NCBI RefSeq assembly: GCF_026212465.1
Contig: NC_080058.1
Coordinates: 6,543,001-6,607,000 of the forward strand
Reading direction: 5' to 3'
Length of the DNA: 64,000 nucleotides
Origin: Amaranthus tricolor
Taxonomy: Eukaryota > Streptophyta > Magnoliopsida > Caryophyllales > Amaranthaceae
The position numbers and the translations under genes were made by a program. Below the pieces are notes generated by a model, which saw only the letters and a program-made list of their open reading frames with translations, made no database searches and was not told the origin of the DNA. Below, piece after piece: positions 24,061 to 34,895 of this stretch (position 1 is the first letter of the stretch; each line of letters begins with the position of its first letter).

Positions 24061-26918
24061 CTTTCTAAAAAATTAAAATAACCCGCCTTTCAACATTCCA
24101 GGCCATTTCACAAAATACTTACTGTTGTGTATTCTCCAAAAGCCCTCCTAAAACCTACCATTTTCGCATACCTACTGTTGTATTCGTTCAAAAACCCACC
24201 ATTTTTGCACATTCCTACTGTTGCTTCTTCATTGTTGCTTCTTCAATTTCGTTTGTCTTCTTCATCGTTGTACTGTTGCTTCCTTCAGTTTCGCATACCC
24301 AACGAACATTTCAACCTAAACCCACAAAATTCAAGGTATCTTTTTCATTTTGATTTTGTAATTAGGTTTAAATTTGTCATACTTTATGAATGTGTATGTT
24401 GTTGTTGTTTTTAAGTTCTAAATTTATCATACATATCATGTTTTGTTATATTTTTAAGTAATTTCTTCATTTTATTTATGAATGTGTATGTAGTTGTGGT
24501 TTTTAAGTTTTAAATTATCATAATTTTTTTAATAGTTTGTAAATTAGGTTTAATTAGGGTTGTTTAATGAATGAGTTATTGATATAAATGTTAATTAGTT
24601 GTCCAAGTTTATGAATGTGATTTTATTTTTATTGTTTTTATATGTTGTTAATATATATGAATATTAATTATGGTTAGTACAATAAACATCATTTGGACAG
24701 TTTAAAAAACATTGTATTATTATTTGGGTTAATTAGGTTTACATGAATGATTATTACTTAATTTTGTGCTTCATTAGGGTTCGTTAAGTATATATGTTTA
24801 AAAGTTGTGTATTAATTTTGTTTTGAATTAATTAATCACACTAATTAGGATGACAAAAGATCGTTTTTGGATGTATGGAAGCATTGAATCGTCAGAATTT
24901 ATTGATGGCGCATTAGAATTTTGTAGTATTACGGTTGAACATCAAGTTAGAACGGGGGGAGTTGGTTTTGAAATTATTGCGGGCTTCATTCCCGAGATTG
25001 AAGTGGTAAATTTACCATTAATGATCCGGGAACAAAGAAAGTTGCTGATGCTGTGGTAAGTTTTGAAATTATTAAGTATATTCTTGATTTGTTTTGTATT
25101 CTTTGGCTTTGATTTACTTATACTAATTGTTATATATGTCACTTTTTGTTTGAACAGATGAACTGGAAGGAAAAAGAAGCTACGGGGGAGTTCACCCCAA
25201 GAGGCAATGTTGAAGCATTGCATATGGTCTTAGGGAAAGACCACAGTGGGCGGGTAGTCAAAAAAGGACGCGTCTGCGTGGGGTTACAAAAGGCATTTGA
25301 CAAAGAGTGTGTTGCTACTCAATCCCGAACGATGCCACCTGATGAAGTAGCAACCCTCCGAGCAGAAATTACGAAAGACGTTCTCGCCAAACTGGTACTC
25401 GTGTTGCAGAAGATGGGAGCACCCATTGTTGACTTGGCAAACCTGATTGTCGAGGATTAGGAAAGTCAACATGGGGATCCTAATGCTTCGGTAGAGCCAA
25501 CACCCGAGCCCATTACCCCCGTAGCACCCCAGCCCATTACTACCCCTGAAGGGGAAAACCCCACACCGAAGACCATAAACTCCGTTGCTCAAAATCCGGA
25601 GCCAACTTCGGAGCCAATGGTACAGGTACATAGTTTTTAAATATATAAGCACTTATTAATTTAAATTGCAACGCGTTTTAATATTTTATTATAATGCTTA
25701 TTATACTAAACGACACAATTTTCAGAAGGCGACTCTTTGTTCTCTTTTGCTGCCTCGGTTAGGTGTTGCTAGTTATGGCGACTTAACTGAGGTTGTATAT
25801 GGTGTGGCCCAACCAACCAAAGAGGGCCAAACAGTGCATTCGATGCCTGTTACAAGTGGCCACATCAATGTGACCGTGGAAACTATTCTAAAGGGTTTTA
25901 AAGATTTCTCACTCCCAATTCCAATGCCAGAATGGAGCCTTGAGAAACTATCAGACGCCCTAGGTAGTTTCTTCACATGGTCATATCATATGCTTGGGTC
26001 CGATTCACTAACATGGTAACAATCATTTGTACCTTATTTATTTTTATTTTTATAATTGCATGCTTACACTAATTTAATTGTATAAATTGAAATAGCAAAA
26101 GAGTCCAAAGGGATCTTGGAGAGAGATCGGTTCCTCAGCATAGGTGTCGACCGGGTCAAAGTCGATGCCAAGCACTCCAATTTTGACTGATGCAGAGCTA
26201 AAAGATCTCTCTCAAGATTGCAAATGGCTGCACACTTGTGCATCTCGCATAAGTGAGGAGGACTCAATCATTCTAAACCTGCAGAAGGAACAATTCTGCT
26301 TTTTAGAGAGCACATTTGTAATTATTGGTCCTAGTGACATTGGGCAATTTTTGAGAAGAGAGATATTGAACGTAGCTCTTATCCATGTCTACATGAGGTG
26401 ATGTTCATTATCTTACAAATTAGGGATTGTTGTTTAATTGTTTTAATAACCGAATTACTAACAAAATATTCTTATTCGTGAGTTTAGTGCGGCTTACGAG
26501 GAGCTAAATTCTTGCGAACCTCCAATAAAAATTGGATGGTTTTGTCCTGAGTCGATTTCGGATACTAAATGTGTAAATGATCCAGATGACATTAGAGCAT
26601 ACATTGAGACTTCTTTGACTAATTTTCTTGCATCTAAACACACGTTCATTCTGGCTTCATATGTGGAAGAGTAAGTTTTATTTTTGAAATTGAGCTTATC
26701 TTTTGATTTTTAAATTCACATAATCTCTAATTTGTTGATTTTAAATTTGCGTTTGTAGTTTGCATTGGATACTTTTGGTCATTTGTCCTTTAACAAACAT
26801 TGTGCACGTCTTCGACTCATTACAAAAATCTCAAAGCCCGCCTTGCAACACAAAATTCAAAGCGTTGTTGGATGCATACGTAATATTAATTATTTTAGCA
26901 ATTTGATTTAATTAAGTG

Positions 26919-26919
<1 letters not shown>

Positions 26920-26991
<72 letters not shown>
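26920..26991. repeat. (TA)n microsatellite inside an intron of the CACTA gene
   Basis: About 70 bp of TA between exon 6 and exon 7. No MITE is attached. Confidence 0.95.
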
Positions 26992-26994
<3 letters not shown>

Positions 26995-27102
26995 TATTAC
27001 TTTTGCCACGCGTTTCAGCACAATGAAGAAAGTGCGTGGACAAATGGGATCTATATCCAGAGCCACATTTCCGAAATGGACAGAATTAAAGGTACACAAA
27101 TT

Positions 27103-28680
27103 CGATTTTATGGGTTTTTAAGCTTTTTTTGGACTTTCGCGCATAAAGTAGCTCAAACTTGGTTTGTTTTGCACGAAACTTAGCACACAACACTATTTGG
27201 TATATATTATTGTGTTGAAGTGGTTAGAATTGAAAATCATAGTCATAAGCTAGAAATTATGTGTTAAGTTGCGATTTTATGGGTTTTTAAGTGTTTTGGG
27301 CACTTTTGCGCATAAAGTACCTCAAACTTGGTTTGTTTTGCATGAAACTTGGCAAACAACACTATTTGGTATATATTATTGTGTTGAAGTGGTTAGAATT
27401 AAAATCATAGTCATATGTTAGAAATTACGTGTTAAGTTGCGATTTTATGCGTTTTTAAGCTTTTTTTGCACATTTGCGCATAAAGTAGCTCAAACTTGGT
27501 TTGTTTTGCACGAAACTTGGCACACAACACTATTTGGTATATATTATTGTGTTGAAGTGGTTAGAATTGAAAACCATAGTCATATGTTAGAAATTACGTG
27601 TTAAGTTGCGATTTTAAGTGTTTTTAAGTGTTTTTGGCACTTTTGCGCATAAAGTGAGAATTCTTATTAATCACAAAACTGAATCCATATACATGGGAGA
27701 CAACCTTAATTATAGGTTTCTAGCTAGCTAACGGCTATAAACATCACGTGCTATACAATATGCCTCTTAAAACAGAAATTAAAAACCAGAACACTTGGGC
27801 ATTGATCAGCACTGATCAGTGACTGGCCCACCTTGCGCTCGTATCCTAGTGAGCTGTGTGCACCACAATCATGGTTCTTGGGCTTTGATGGCTTGGTCCA
27901 TGTATGGAGATCACGTTTCCATGGTTGTTTGGCTCCAGGTCTCCTTGGTTAAGGCTCAAACCACGCGGCAAGGTAGGCTGGTCAGCGGGTAGGCTGCTGT
28001 TCTGTTCTGCCCTCTTTGTTGTTTCTTGGTTTGTTATTGTTAGCTCAAACTTGATTTTTTTTTTGTACGAAACTTGGCACACAACACTATTTGGTATATA
28101 TTATTGTGTTGAAGTGGTTAGAATTGAAAATCATAGTCATATGCTAGAAATCACGTGTTAAGTTGCGATTTTATGGGTTTTTAAGTGTTTTTGGCACTTT
28201 TGCGAATAAAGTAGCTCAAACTTGGTTTGTTTTGCACGAAACTTGGCACACAACACTATTTGGTATATATTATTGTGTTGAAGTGGTTAGAATTGAAAAT
28301 CATATTCATATGCTAGAAATTACGTGTTAAGTTGCGATTTTATGGGTTTTTAAGCGATTTTGACACTTTTGCGCATAAAGTAGCTCAAACTTGGTTTGTT
28401 TTGCACGAAACTTGGCACACAACACTATTTGGTATATATTATTGTGTTGAAGTGGTTAGAATTGAAAATCATATTCATATGCTAGAAATTACGTGTTAAG
28501 TTGCGATTTTATGGTTTTTAAGCGATTTTGGCACTTTTGCGCATAAAGTAACTCAAACTTGGTTTGTTTTGCACGAAACTTGACACACAACACTATTTGG
28601 TATATATTATTGTGTTGAAGCGGTTATAATTGAAAATCATAGTCATATACTAGAAATTACGTGTTAATTTAGTTGCGATT
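27103..28680. repeat. Tandem array of 169-bp units in an intron of the CACTA gene
   Basis: Units start CGATTTTATGGGTTTTTAAG at 27103, 27272, 27440, 27609, 28166, 28335 and 28504, with a partial one at 28676. Each contains GCGCATAAAGTAGCTC, TTTGTTTTGCACGAAACTT, ACAACACTATTTGGTATA and GAAGTGGTTAGAATTGAAAA. Spacing is 168-172 bp apart from the fourth unit, which is split by an insertion. The high similarity implies recent expansion or homogenisation. Confidence 0.9.
27656..28041. mobile_element. 386-bp insertion splitting one 169-bp unit, type unclear
   Basis: It interrupts the array exactly between CATAAAGT and AGCTCAAAC with no loss of unit sequence. The insert is less AT-rich than its surroundings. 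On the minus strand it ends GATTAATAAGAATTCTCA, which resembles the 3' end of some copia LTRs, so an antisense solo LTR is possible. However, no target duplication and no clean TG...CA pair are visible. The open frames across it have no recognisable motif. Confidence 0.45.
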
Positions 28681-29254
28681 GTATGCGTTTTAAAGCTTTT
28701 TTGGCGCTAACATCTATTTTCTCTTAGTGCTTTCAACAACCTTCTAATTCCGTTGATTGCGTCTACTACACGCTGAAATACATGGACGATATTATAAAAT
28801 CCGTAAAGGAGGTTGGAGTCAATATAGATGTTGTAAGTATTTGTTTCGTTCTTAAATTATATTATAATATATATATTTACTATATTAATTATTATTGGTA
28901 ATGTTTATTAATTTTATATTATATTATAGGTTTTATACGACATTCCGAGGGAAACACGCCCTCTGAGAAATGGAGAGATGCGCGAATTAAAAGACAAGAT
29001 TGCCGCGTATCTTGCTAATTTTTGTCCTTGATAAATTGTAATTAATAAAGATTTTTTAGGACTTTAATGTATGTTATATATATGTACGTACATAATATTA
29101 TATTATATATACGATCGAGAGTTTATTATTATTACAAAGAGATTATTGGTGATTATTTGTGATTTTCATTGGATTATTGGATTAATCATTGTTTATTACA
29201 TTGTACATTATTATTGGATTATTATTAGTAATAATCGAAAAAAAAAATAATACC

Positions 29255-29500
29255 AACTATTTGCTGCGGTCAACCCAAAACCGCAGCAAATAGTAGGGAG
29301 TATTTGCTGCGGTTTTCTTCTTGCCTGCAGCAAATATTCCCTACTATTTGCTGCGGTTATGGGTTGACCGTAGCAAATAATGCCTTTTTTTGCTGCGGTT
29401 TTAAACCGCAGCATTTAAAGTAGGTCATTTGCTGCTATCACTATTGCTTGAGGCCAAAATGCAGCAAATTATGGCCAAAAAACCGCAGCAAATAAGATTT
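29255..29500. repeat. Right subterminal repeat array of the CACTA element
   Basis: About eight copies of TTTGCTGCGGTT and AACCGCAGCAAATA in both orientations, directly inside the right terminus. Confidence 0.75.
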
Positions 29501-29556
29501 TTTCCACTAGTGTTGGTATCAACCCCATGACCCGAATAAACATCTCTTCTATCAAT

Positions 29557-32500
29557 CTATCTATTTATTTTATCTATATGTTTTCTTTCTATATTGTACA
29601 CAAATGAGTTAATTTCAATAATGTGTTGTAATTAAAAGTATTTTTGTTTTCCGTCAAATTAAATTTTAAGGGTAAAACGAATAAATTTCCAACAAGAATA
29701 TCAGGAAATATTTGTTTGAACTAGTATTAAGCTATATATTTTTAATGATATATAGTATATAAGGATATTTTTTGTTATTAATATATACTTCTATTTAATT
29801 ATATATAATATATAATGATATATTTACAATAAATATACATACATTAATCATAAAAAAAAAAGGAAAATTAAGCAAGATTATTAAGCTAATCAGATTAAAT
29901 TTATGACATTATCTTATAAACTTGATTAACCAATCCAATAATTATGAGCCATCTAATATGATCTATGCTACATTAGTCATTACTCTTTATTATTCAAATT
30001 GCTAACCTTTTAATTTTTTTATATGAAAGGTTTTTCTTTTTTAAACTATGTAGTATAAAGTCCGTTCAAATACTCAGAGTTTGTTATACATATGAAGACA
30101 TATTTTTAAGAAATATACAATTTATTATCATTAATATTATCAAATTATAGTATTTTCAATAAAATATACTCCCTTCGTTTTTCTCAAATGTCGCATTTGC
30201 ATGCTTTTGGGTTACTATTTATGTTACACTCTTAATTTCAATTTCATTCTTAACCCATGCATTAATGCATAGTCAAATGAACTCTTATTTGATGCGTCTC
30301 AACATAAAGTTTATTAATATCTAGTTTTATAATTTTTAATTATACACAATTATCAGTACTATTAAGTATTGAATTAGTGCATTGACAAACATGCAAAAAG
30401 CAAATGAGTCATTTGTACGTAATTCAATAATAGAAGTGTTAGAAATGTTCAATAATCAAGTGAATATTTTATAAGTCGTTTAACGTAATTAAGTCAGTAT
30501 ACAAGGAGACGTTAATTTAGTTTACATTGAGAAGCATTTATGTTTTACTAGAGACTAATAAATGTCACTAAACCGTTATTTGATAACGGTACGAGCTTAA
30601 TGTCGCTAAATCTATTAGGTCACACTGTATCAACGTGTGAGATCATTTTGTGTGTTTGGATCTATATAGTCTAGGTTCATATGATTAATCTAGTTGGACT
30701 AGAAATTATTCATAATCTCACTATTTAATATAATGGTTATATTAAATAAATAAAAAGAACTCCCTTGCATTAAACTACTTAACTATGTGTGAGACTCTGA
30801 CACCCAATTTAAGCTAATAATTAATTAGCATTATGGAATGGAATAGGATGGGATATAACCGAATTGCATTATGGAGTGGGTTTGAAAAGTCTTTAAAAGA
30901 GAAGCTATATATGTTTTCTAAGAAATAAGCTTGAGACATCCATAGTTGTACCGTAAGTTTTGTTAAAATTTGACAGCAATTGTGAGTAAAATACAAGGGT
31001 TGTATACATATAAAATTGGTTTAAAAATTGTTCATAAATGTGGTAATAGTATACGAGGTCTCGCAATATATTATGGGTGGACTACACTAGAGGAACTACA
31101 TTTGCGGTTCTTGTCTCGTGGTTATATTAATTTGCTAGTGGATTCACGTTACAAAGGTATAATTTCCCATCCCGATATTTATTTGTTTTATCTCATGTCA
31201 ATAATTGAGTCTTGGAAAAGTTTTAGTTTCCACATGTACAGTACTAGAACCCTACAAGAAGTATATATTTTGATATTAAATATTTTTATCTTCACTGAAT
31301 TGACAAAAAATTATAAAAATTACATATTAAAAAACTAGATTTTAAGACTAATAAAACAAAAATTCCATATACCACTATATTGTTTCTTATGCATAAGTCG
31401 AAATTACCGAAACAAAATTGGAGATGAATAGTATTGCTATTAAAATGTAGCAAGTATTATAAAACAAAAGAAGTACATTTTTAGTACGTCTCTTTAGTAA
31501 AGTGTGTATTATTACATGTGAATTTTTCTATATCTGAGATAGAAAAGATCATGTAAATGTAACTTTATAAAGTTGATGAATAACTTCTAGTATTATTAAT
31601 TAGTTTTAATTGTAAATCTCTTTTAAATTTATGAATAAATTATCCCATCTCCTTCTTTTTAAAGTTGTTTAAGCACATTTTCTAAATTTTATTTATCCTT
31701 TACTTTCTATAATTTTTTTGTATGGAAATATCCCACCAAAACCGGTTACATCATGTATGGTTCGGTATTATACTGTTAACACTCACGCTTGCTCCTTTTT
31801 TTTTAGCGTTTTTTAAATTTGGATAATGACATTTCAATTTTCAAAGCTAAAGTAGGATTATTATTTTTTCTCTGTTTATTTTATCTTATCCTGAAACAAT
31901 TATAAGCAATTAATTTGTTGATTATAACTTCAAGTTATTGCTCACCATAGTTACCAGATAAAAGTAAAACACCACCCTTACTCATATCATATATAGGCTA
32001 AAGAGATTAAAAAATAACAAAAATTACTAGAGTTCAATGATTGGACTAACATATTTATAATCTAAGGTTAAAGGATCAAACTCTAATTTAAATTATGATT
32101 TTTATAGACTAATAAATTTATATGATTTAAGTTCATTTCAGTCTATATGATTTTAATACTTTTATAGCTTAACTAGTATTTAATGGTTTGTGTGGGTCAT
32201 TGTTGATTTGGGGTTACATATTTTGAATGGATTTGAAATCGGATTTTGTGTCCATATTGTTTTTCATAATTGTAAATCATTTTAAAATTCGAGTCAAATC
32301 GAAATTTGCTAACAATGACGTGTAAATTTCGAGTCATCGTGTCAGTTTCGAACACCTTATATAATAAATCATTTTCTAGTATATTGACAATTTGGTCCCC
32401 TAATTTAAAATCCTGACTTCACCCCTATAGAGACTATATACAAAGCTAGTGACTATACAACATATAGCTAAGAGCAAATATGTAACACAATGAACTATTC

Positions 32501-34539
32501 ATAATGAACATTATTTGCAAGAATCAACATGAGATATTATGAGCTCGCAAACGAAAAATTTAAACTAAATAAGCTTTTTTTAATAAACATTCTCAAAAGT
32601 GAGTTTCACAACAGTCGATTATTAGGTTGACTTTTTTCACTCAGTTTAAGTAGTCGCCCGCAGTTCCTAACAGTATGCCATATACTAACAGCGGGTCATA
32701 TGCGAACAAAATCTTAGATTAAGGTATATGGGAAAACAATCTCTTATTTTCCAAAAAAAGAGAAATTACATCTGGTGACCTTAAGTTTTTGGCTTTTTCA
32801 CGTGGGGGACAAACATTTTTTATCCGCATGATGACCCTAAGGTTTATACATTTCCAAATAAAAAATAAAGTTTTTATTAAATTGACGTTATTATTATCCA
32901 TTATGCTTTTTTCATAAACACAAAAGTTGAGATCATTCTTATAGAACACAAAAATTGCGATCACCCAAAAGATTCCTAATCGTCTCTTAAAATGTTATTT
33001 AATATTCAAATTAAGAAATGATCTTGATGATGATGATCCTAAAGTTTATTTTATTCATTTTTGATTTTATGTTTGGTTTAAAGATCTGGTCTTATTTTAA
33101 TGAAAGATTTTTTTATTTTAATATTAATGGTTTATATTTGACTTAAAATTAAAAATTTTCAATATAACAAGCATGCATCTAATTCTAAAGTTGTACATGA
33201 AAGACAGTTGCAAAATTGCTTGCACTAGCTACTTTCATGCTTATATGAAGCTCATATTTGGTATGGGAGTACGTATTCTTGATTAATTTCGTACTTTTTA
33301 AGTCTTAAAATGATTGAAGCTTATATTTGTTGTCAAGATTAGATTTGTACTTCACATGTATTTATTAATAGAAAAAAGTTTATTAAAGTTGGAAATTGTT
33401 AAAGAAGGTTAGCTTGTTTTCTCTATTAATTATAATTATCAATAGTAATTTTTTTGTTTATCGATAATTATATTTTTTGTGATATATATTATTTTGTAGG
33501 CATAGAGATTCATAACAATAAGCAAGTAAAGATTTTTGTTGTAATTGTGTTTTATTTATGGTTTTTTAAGTGGAGTATTGAAGACTTTTTGTTTTTTGGA
33601 ATTTTAGACATTACATGTTGCTTTGAATATTAGTAATTTTATTGTAGCTTAATATCGAATGTTGATGAATGGTAAATTGGTGACTTCAAGGAAATAATAA
33701 ATGATGAATGATAAACTTGTTAGACTTGTTAATTAATTGTTATTTATGTCTTAAAGTTGAAGGCTAAATATTTACAAATAAAATTATGCCCAATAATTAC
33801 CAATAAATTCCAAAAATTTTGCATAATAATTACCAATAAATTTAGCCCAAAAATACCACAAATAAAATCAAGTATTCAATGTCCCTATCGGATATCCGGA
33901 TAAATTGGATCGGGACAAGGGTAATTAAAATAGGTACCTGACTAACTGGATCTTTAAAACGGTTTGTGTACTGCACCTTCCACTTCAAAACAAATATCTT
34001 ATTTTCTTTTTATGCGAATTTACTCCAATTGTCCCATTTTAAAAATAATGATTTTTATGTTAGACTCTTTAATTTGTACATTTAAAAACCTTTTTATTCT
34101 TTGTTCTAATCTCAAAGAAGACATTTGTTTTAATCTCAAATGAGATATTTTATCGAAATTGGGGGAATAATTGCTATATAAATAATCAATCATAAAATAA
34201 GAAATACATATCACATTGTTCAAAAATTTTTAAATTTATTAACTTATCATGAAATTGTAATATCGACCTGTGTAGGAAATTGTGTTACTGAAATGAAGTA
34301 TATTGTGAAACACAAATTAATGAGTGTGTCTTATATTTAATGCATTATAAAATTTTAAAGCGAATATGCTAACGTCTCATGGTGAGTACAAAACGAGCTA
34401 AAAAATAAAAAATGTGTTAAATCTTTTTGTCAATAGATTTTAATATTATCACCAAATATTTTAGAAAATTGTATAAAATGATACTATTGTTCAAAACATG
34501 ATAATGTAATGTACATAAATATATAAAAATATCATTAAT
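29557..34539. other. Gene-free AT-rich region
   Basis: About 5 kb with no supported gene. A Stowaway-like sequence occurs near 30170-30430. A TIR-element relative occurs at about 32765-32960 (GGTGACCTTAAGTTTTTGGC, TTTTTCACGTGG). A 122-codon open frame at 30970-31338 has no recognisable domain and is probably chance. Confidence 0.5.
30170..30430. mobile_element. Stowaway-like MITE candidate
   Basis: Starts TACTCCCTTCGTTTTTCTC and shares interior phrases (GATGCGTCTCAACATAAAG, TTTATTAATATCTAG, ACATGCAAAAAGCAAATG) with the other copies. The right end is not clear. Confidence 0.45.
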
Positions 34540-34568
34540 AACTACCTCTTCGTTCTCTAATGTTCTTC

Positions 34569-34835
34569 TATTGAGGATATGTGCACTCCGCGGTATACAT
34601 CAGATATTTGGTGACGGTTACATTATCACACTTTCAGCAGTTTCATTATCTTTGGTGACGGTTTGGTATATTTGGTGACGGTTACATTATCACACTTTCA
34701 GCAGTTTCATTATCTTTGGTGACGGTTTGGTGACGGTTTTTTACTAATTCTACGGTTATCATCTTGTATTATATAAATATTGGTTGGAGTTAATGAAAGG
34801 ACAACACAGATTATTCCCGTATTATAGTTTTCTCA
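34569..34835 (+). repeat. 5' LTR of the copia element (267 bp)
   Basis: Starts TATTGAGGATATG and ends TTTTCTCA. It contains a 64-bp tandem duplication of the segment ATTTGGTGACGG...GACGGTTTGG that the 3' LTR has once. A TATA-like TATATAAATAT lies near 34770, about 65 bp before the LTR end, so the LTR promoter appears kept. Confidence 0.9.
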
Positions 34836-34895
34836 TGGTATCGGAGCCACGTTAAACACTAATTTTTTTTCTCTCTCAAGGATTTTTTCAGTAAA

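Larger units (their letters stand above)
24850..29031 (+). pseudogene. CACTA-borne gene with Ulp1-type cysteine protease domain, broken
   Basis: Exons inferred from GT-AG borders: 24850-25055, 25158-25625, 25726-26031 or nearby, 26096-26397, 26488-26670, 26759-26879, 27019-27091, 28727-28832 and 28930-29031. Exon 1 encodes RFWMYGSIESSEF, a plant transposase-associated type of N-terminus. Exon 2 has the MNWKEKEATGEFTPRGNVEA stretch typical of En/Spm-like proteins. Exon 3 has VVYGVAQPTKEGQTVHSMPV, a domain often found beside Ulp1 in plant transposons. The last exons form a C48 (SUMO-protease-like) domain: His in LHW, Asp in VHVFDS, Cys in SNSVDC, so the catalytic triad looks kept. Breaks: an in-frame TAG at 25458-25460, a frame conflict inside exon 1 (the donor at 25056 is used in a different frame from the ATG) and a stop in exon 4 before TPILTDAELKDLSQ. 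The exon 6/7 join also seems out of frame. Confidence 0.7.
23774..29515. mobile_element. CACTA (En/Spm) transposon, 5.7 kb, TTG target duplication
   Basis: The element runs 23777-29512. The left end is CACTAGTGAAAAAAAACG, and the right end on the opposite strand is CACTAGTGGAAAAAATCTT; both continue into TATTTGCTGCG. The 3-bp flank TTG is identical on both sides, the size expected for CACTA elements. Arrays of TTTGCTGCGG and its complement occupy both subterminal regions (about 23795-24010 and 29260-29490), the usual transposase-binding architecture. The interior carries one multi-exon, broken gene ending in an Ulp1-type protease domain; no TNP2-type transposase is present, so the element is non-autonomous. 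Confidence 0.85.
23612..29556. mobile_element. hAT-like relic split by the CACTA element
   Basis: The outer sequence on the left starts TAGAGGTGTTCAAAGCAAAC (23620) and on the right ends GACCCGAATAAACATCTCTT (29548), roughly inverted and of the same terminal type as the 48854-50486 hAT element (TAGAGGTG). Flanks CTATCTAT (23612-23619) and CTATCAAT (29549-29556) match at 7 of 8 bases. Without the CACTA insertion the relic is only about 190 bp. The host copy is older because its ends are more drifted. Confidence 0.5.

Noticed and set aside
27103..28680. CRISPR-like or other regularly spaced repeat system
   Set aside because: Units are contiguous 169-bp tandem repeats without unique spacers, in a plant transposon intron.
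30970..31338. 122-codon open frame on the + strand
   Set aside because: No recognisable domain, no splice context, and composition matches flanking AT-rich DNA; likely chance.
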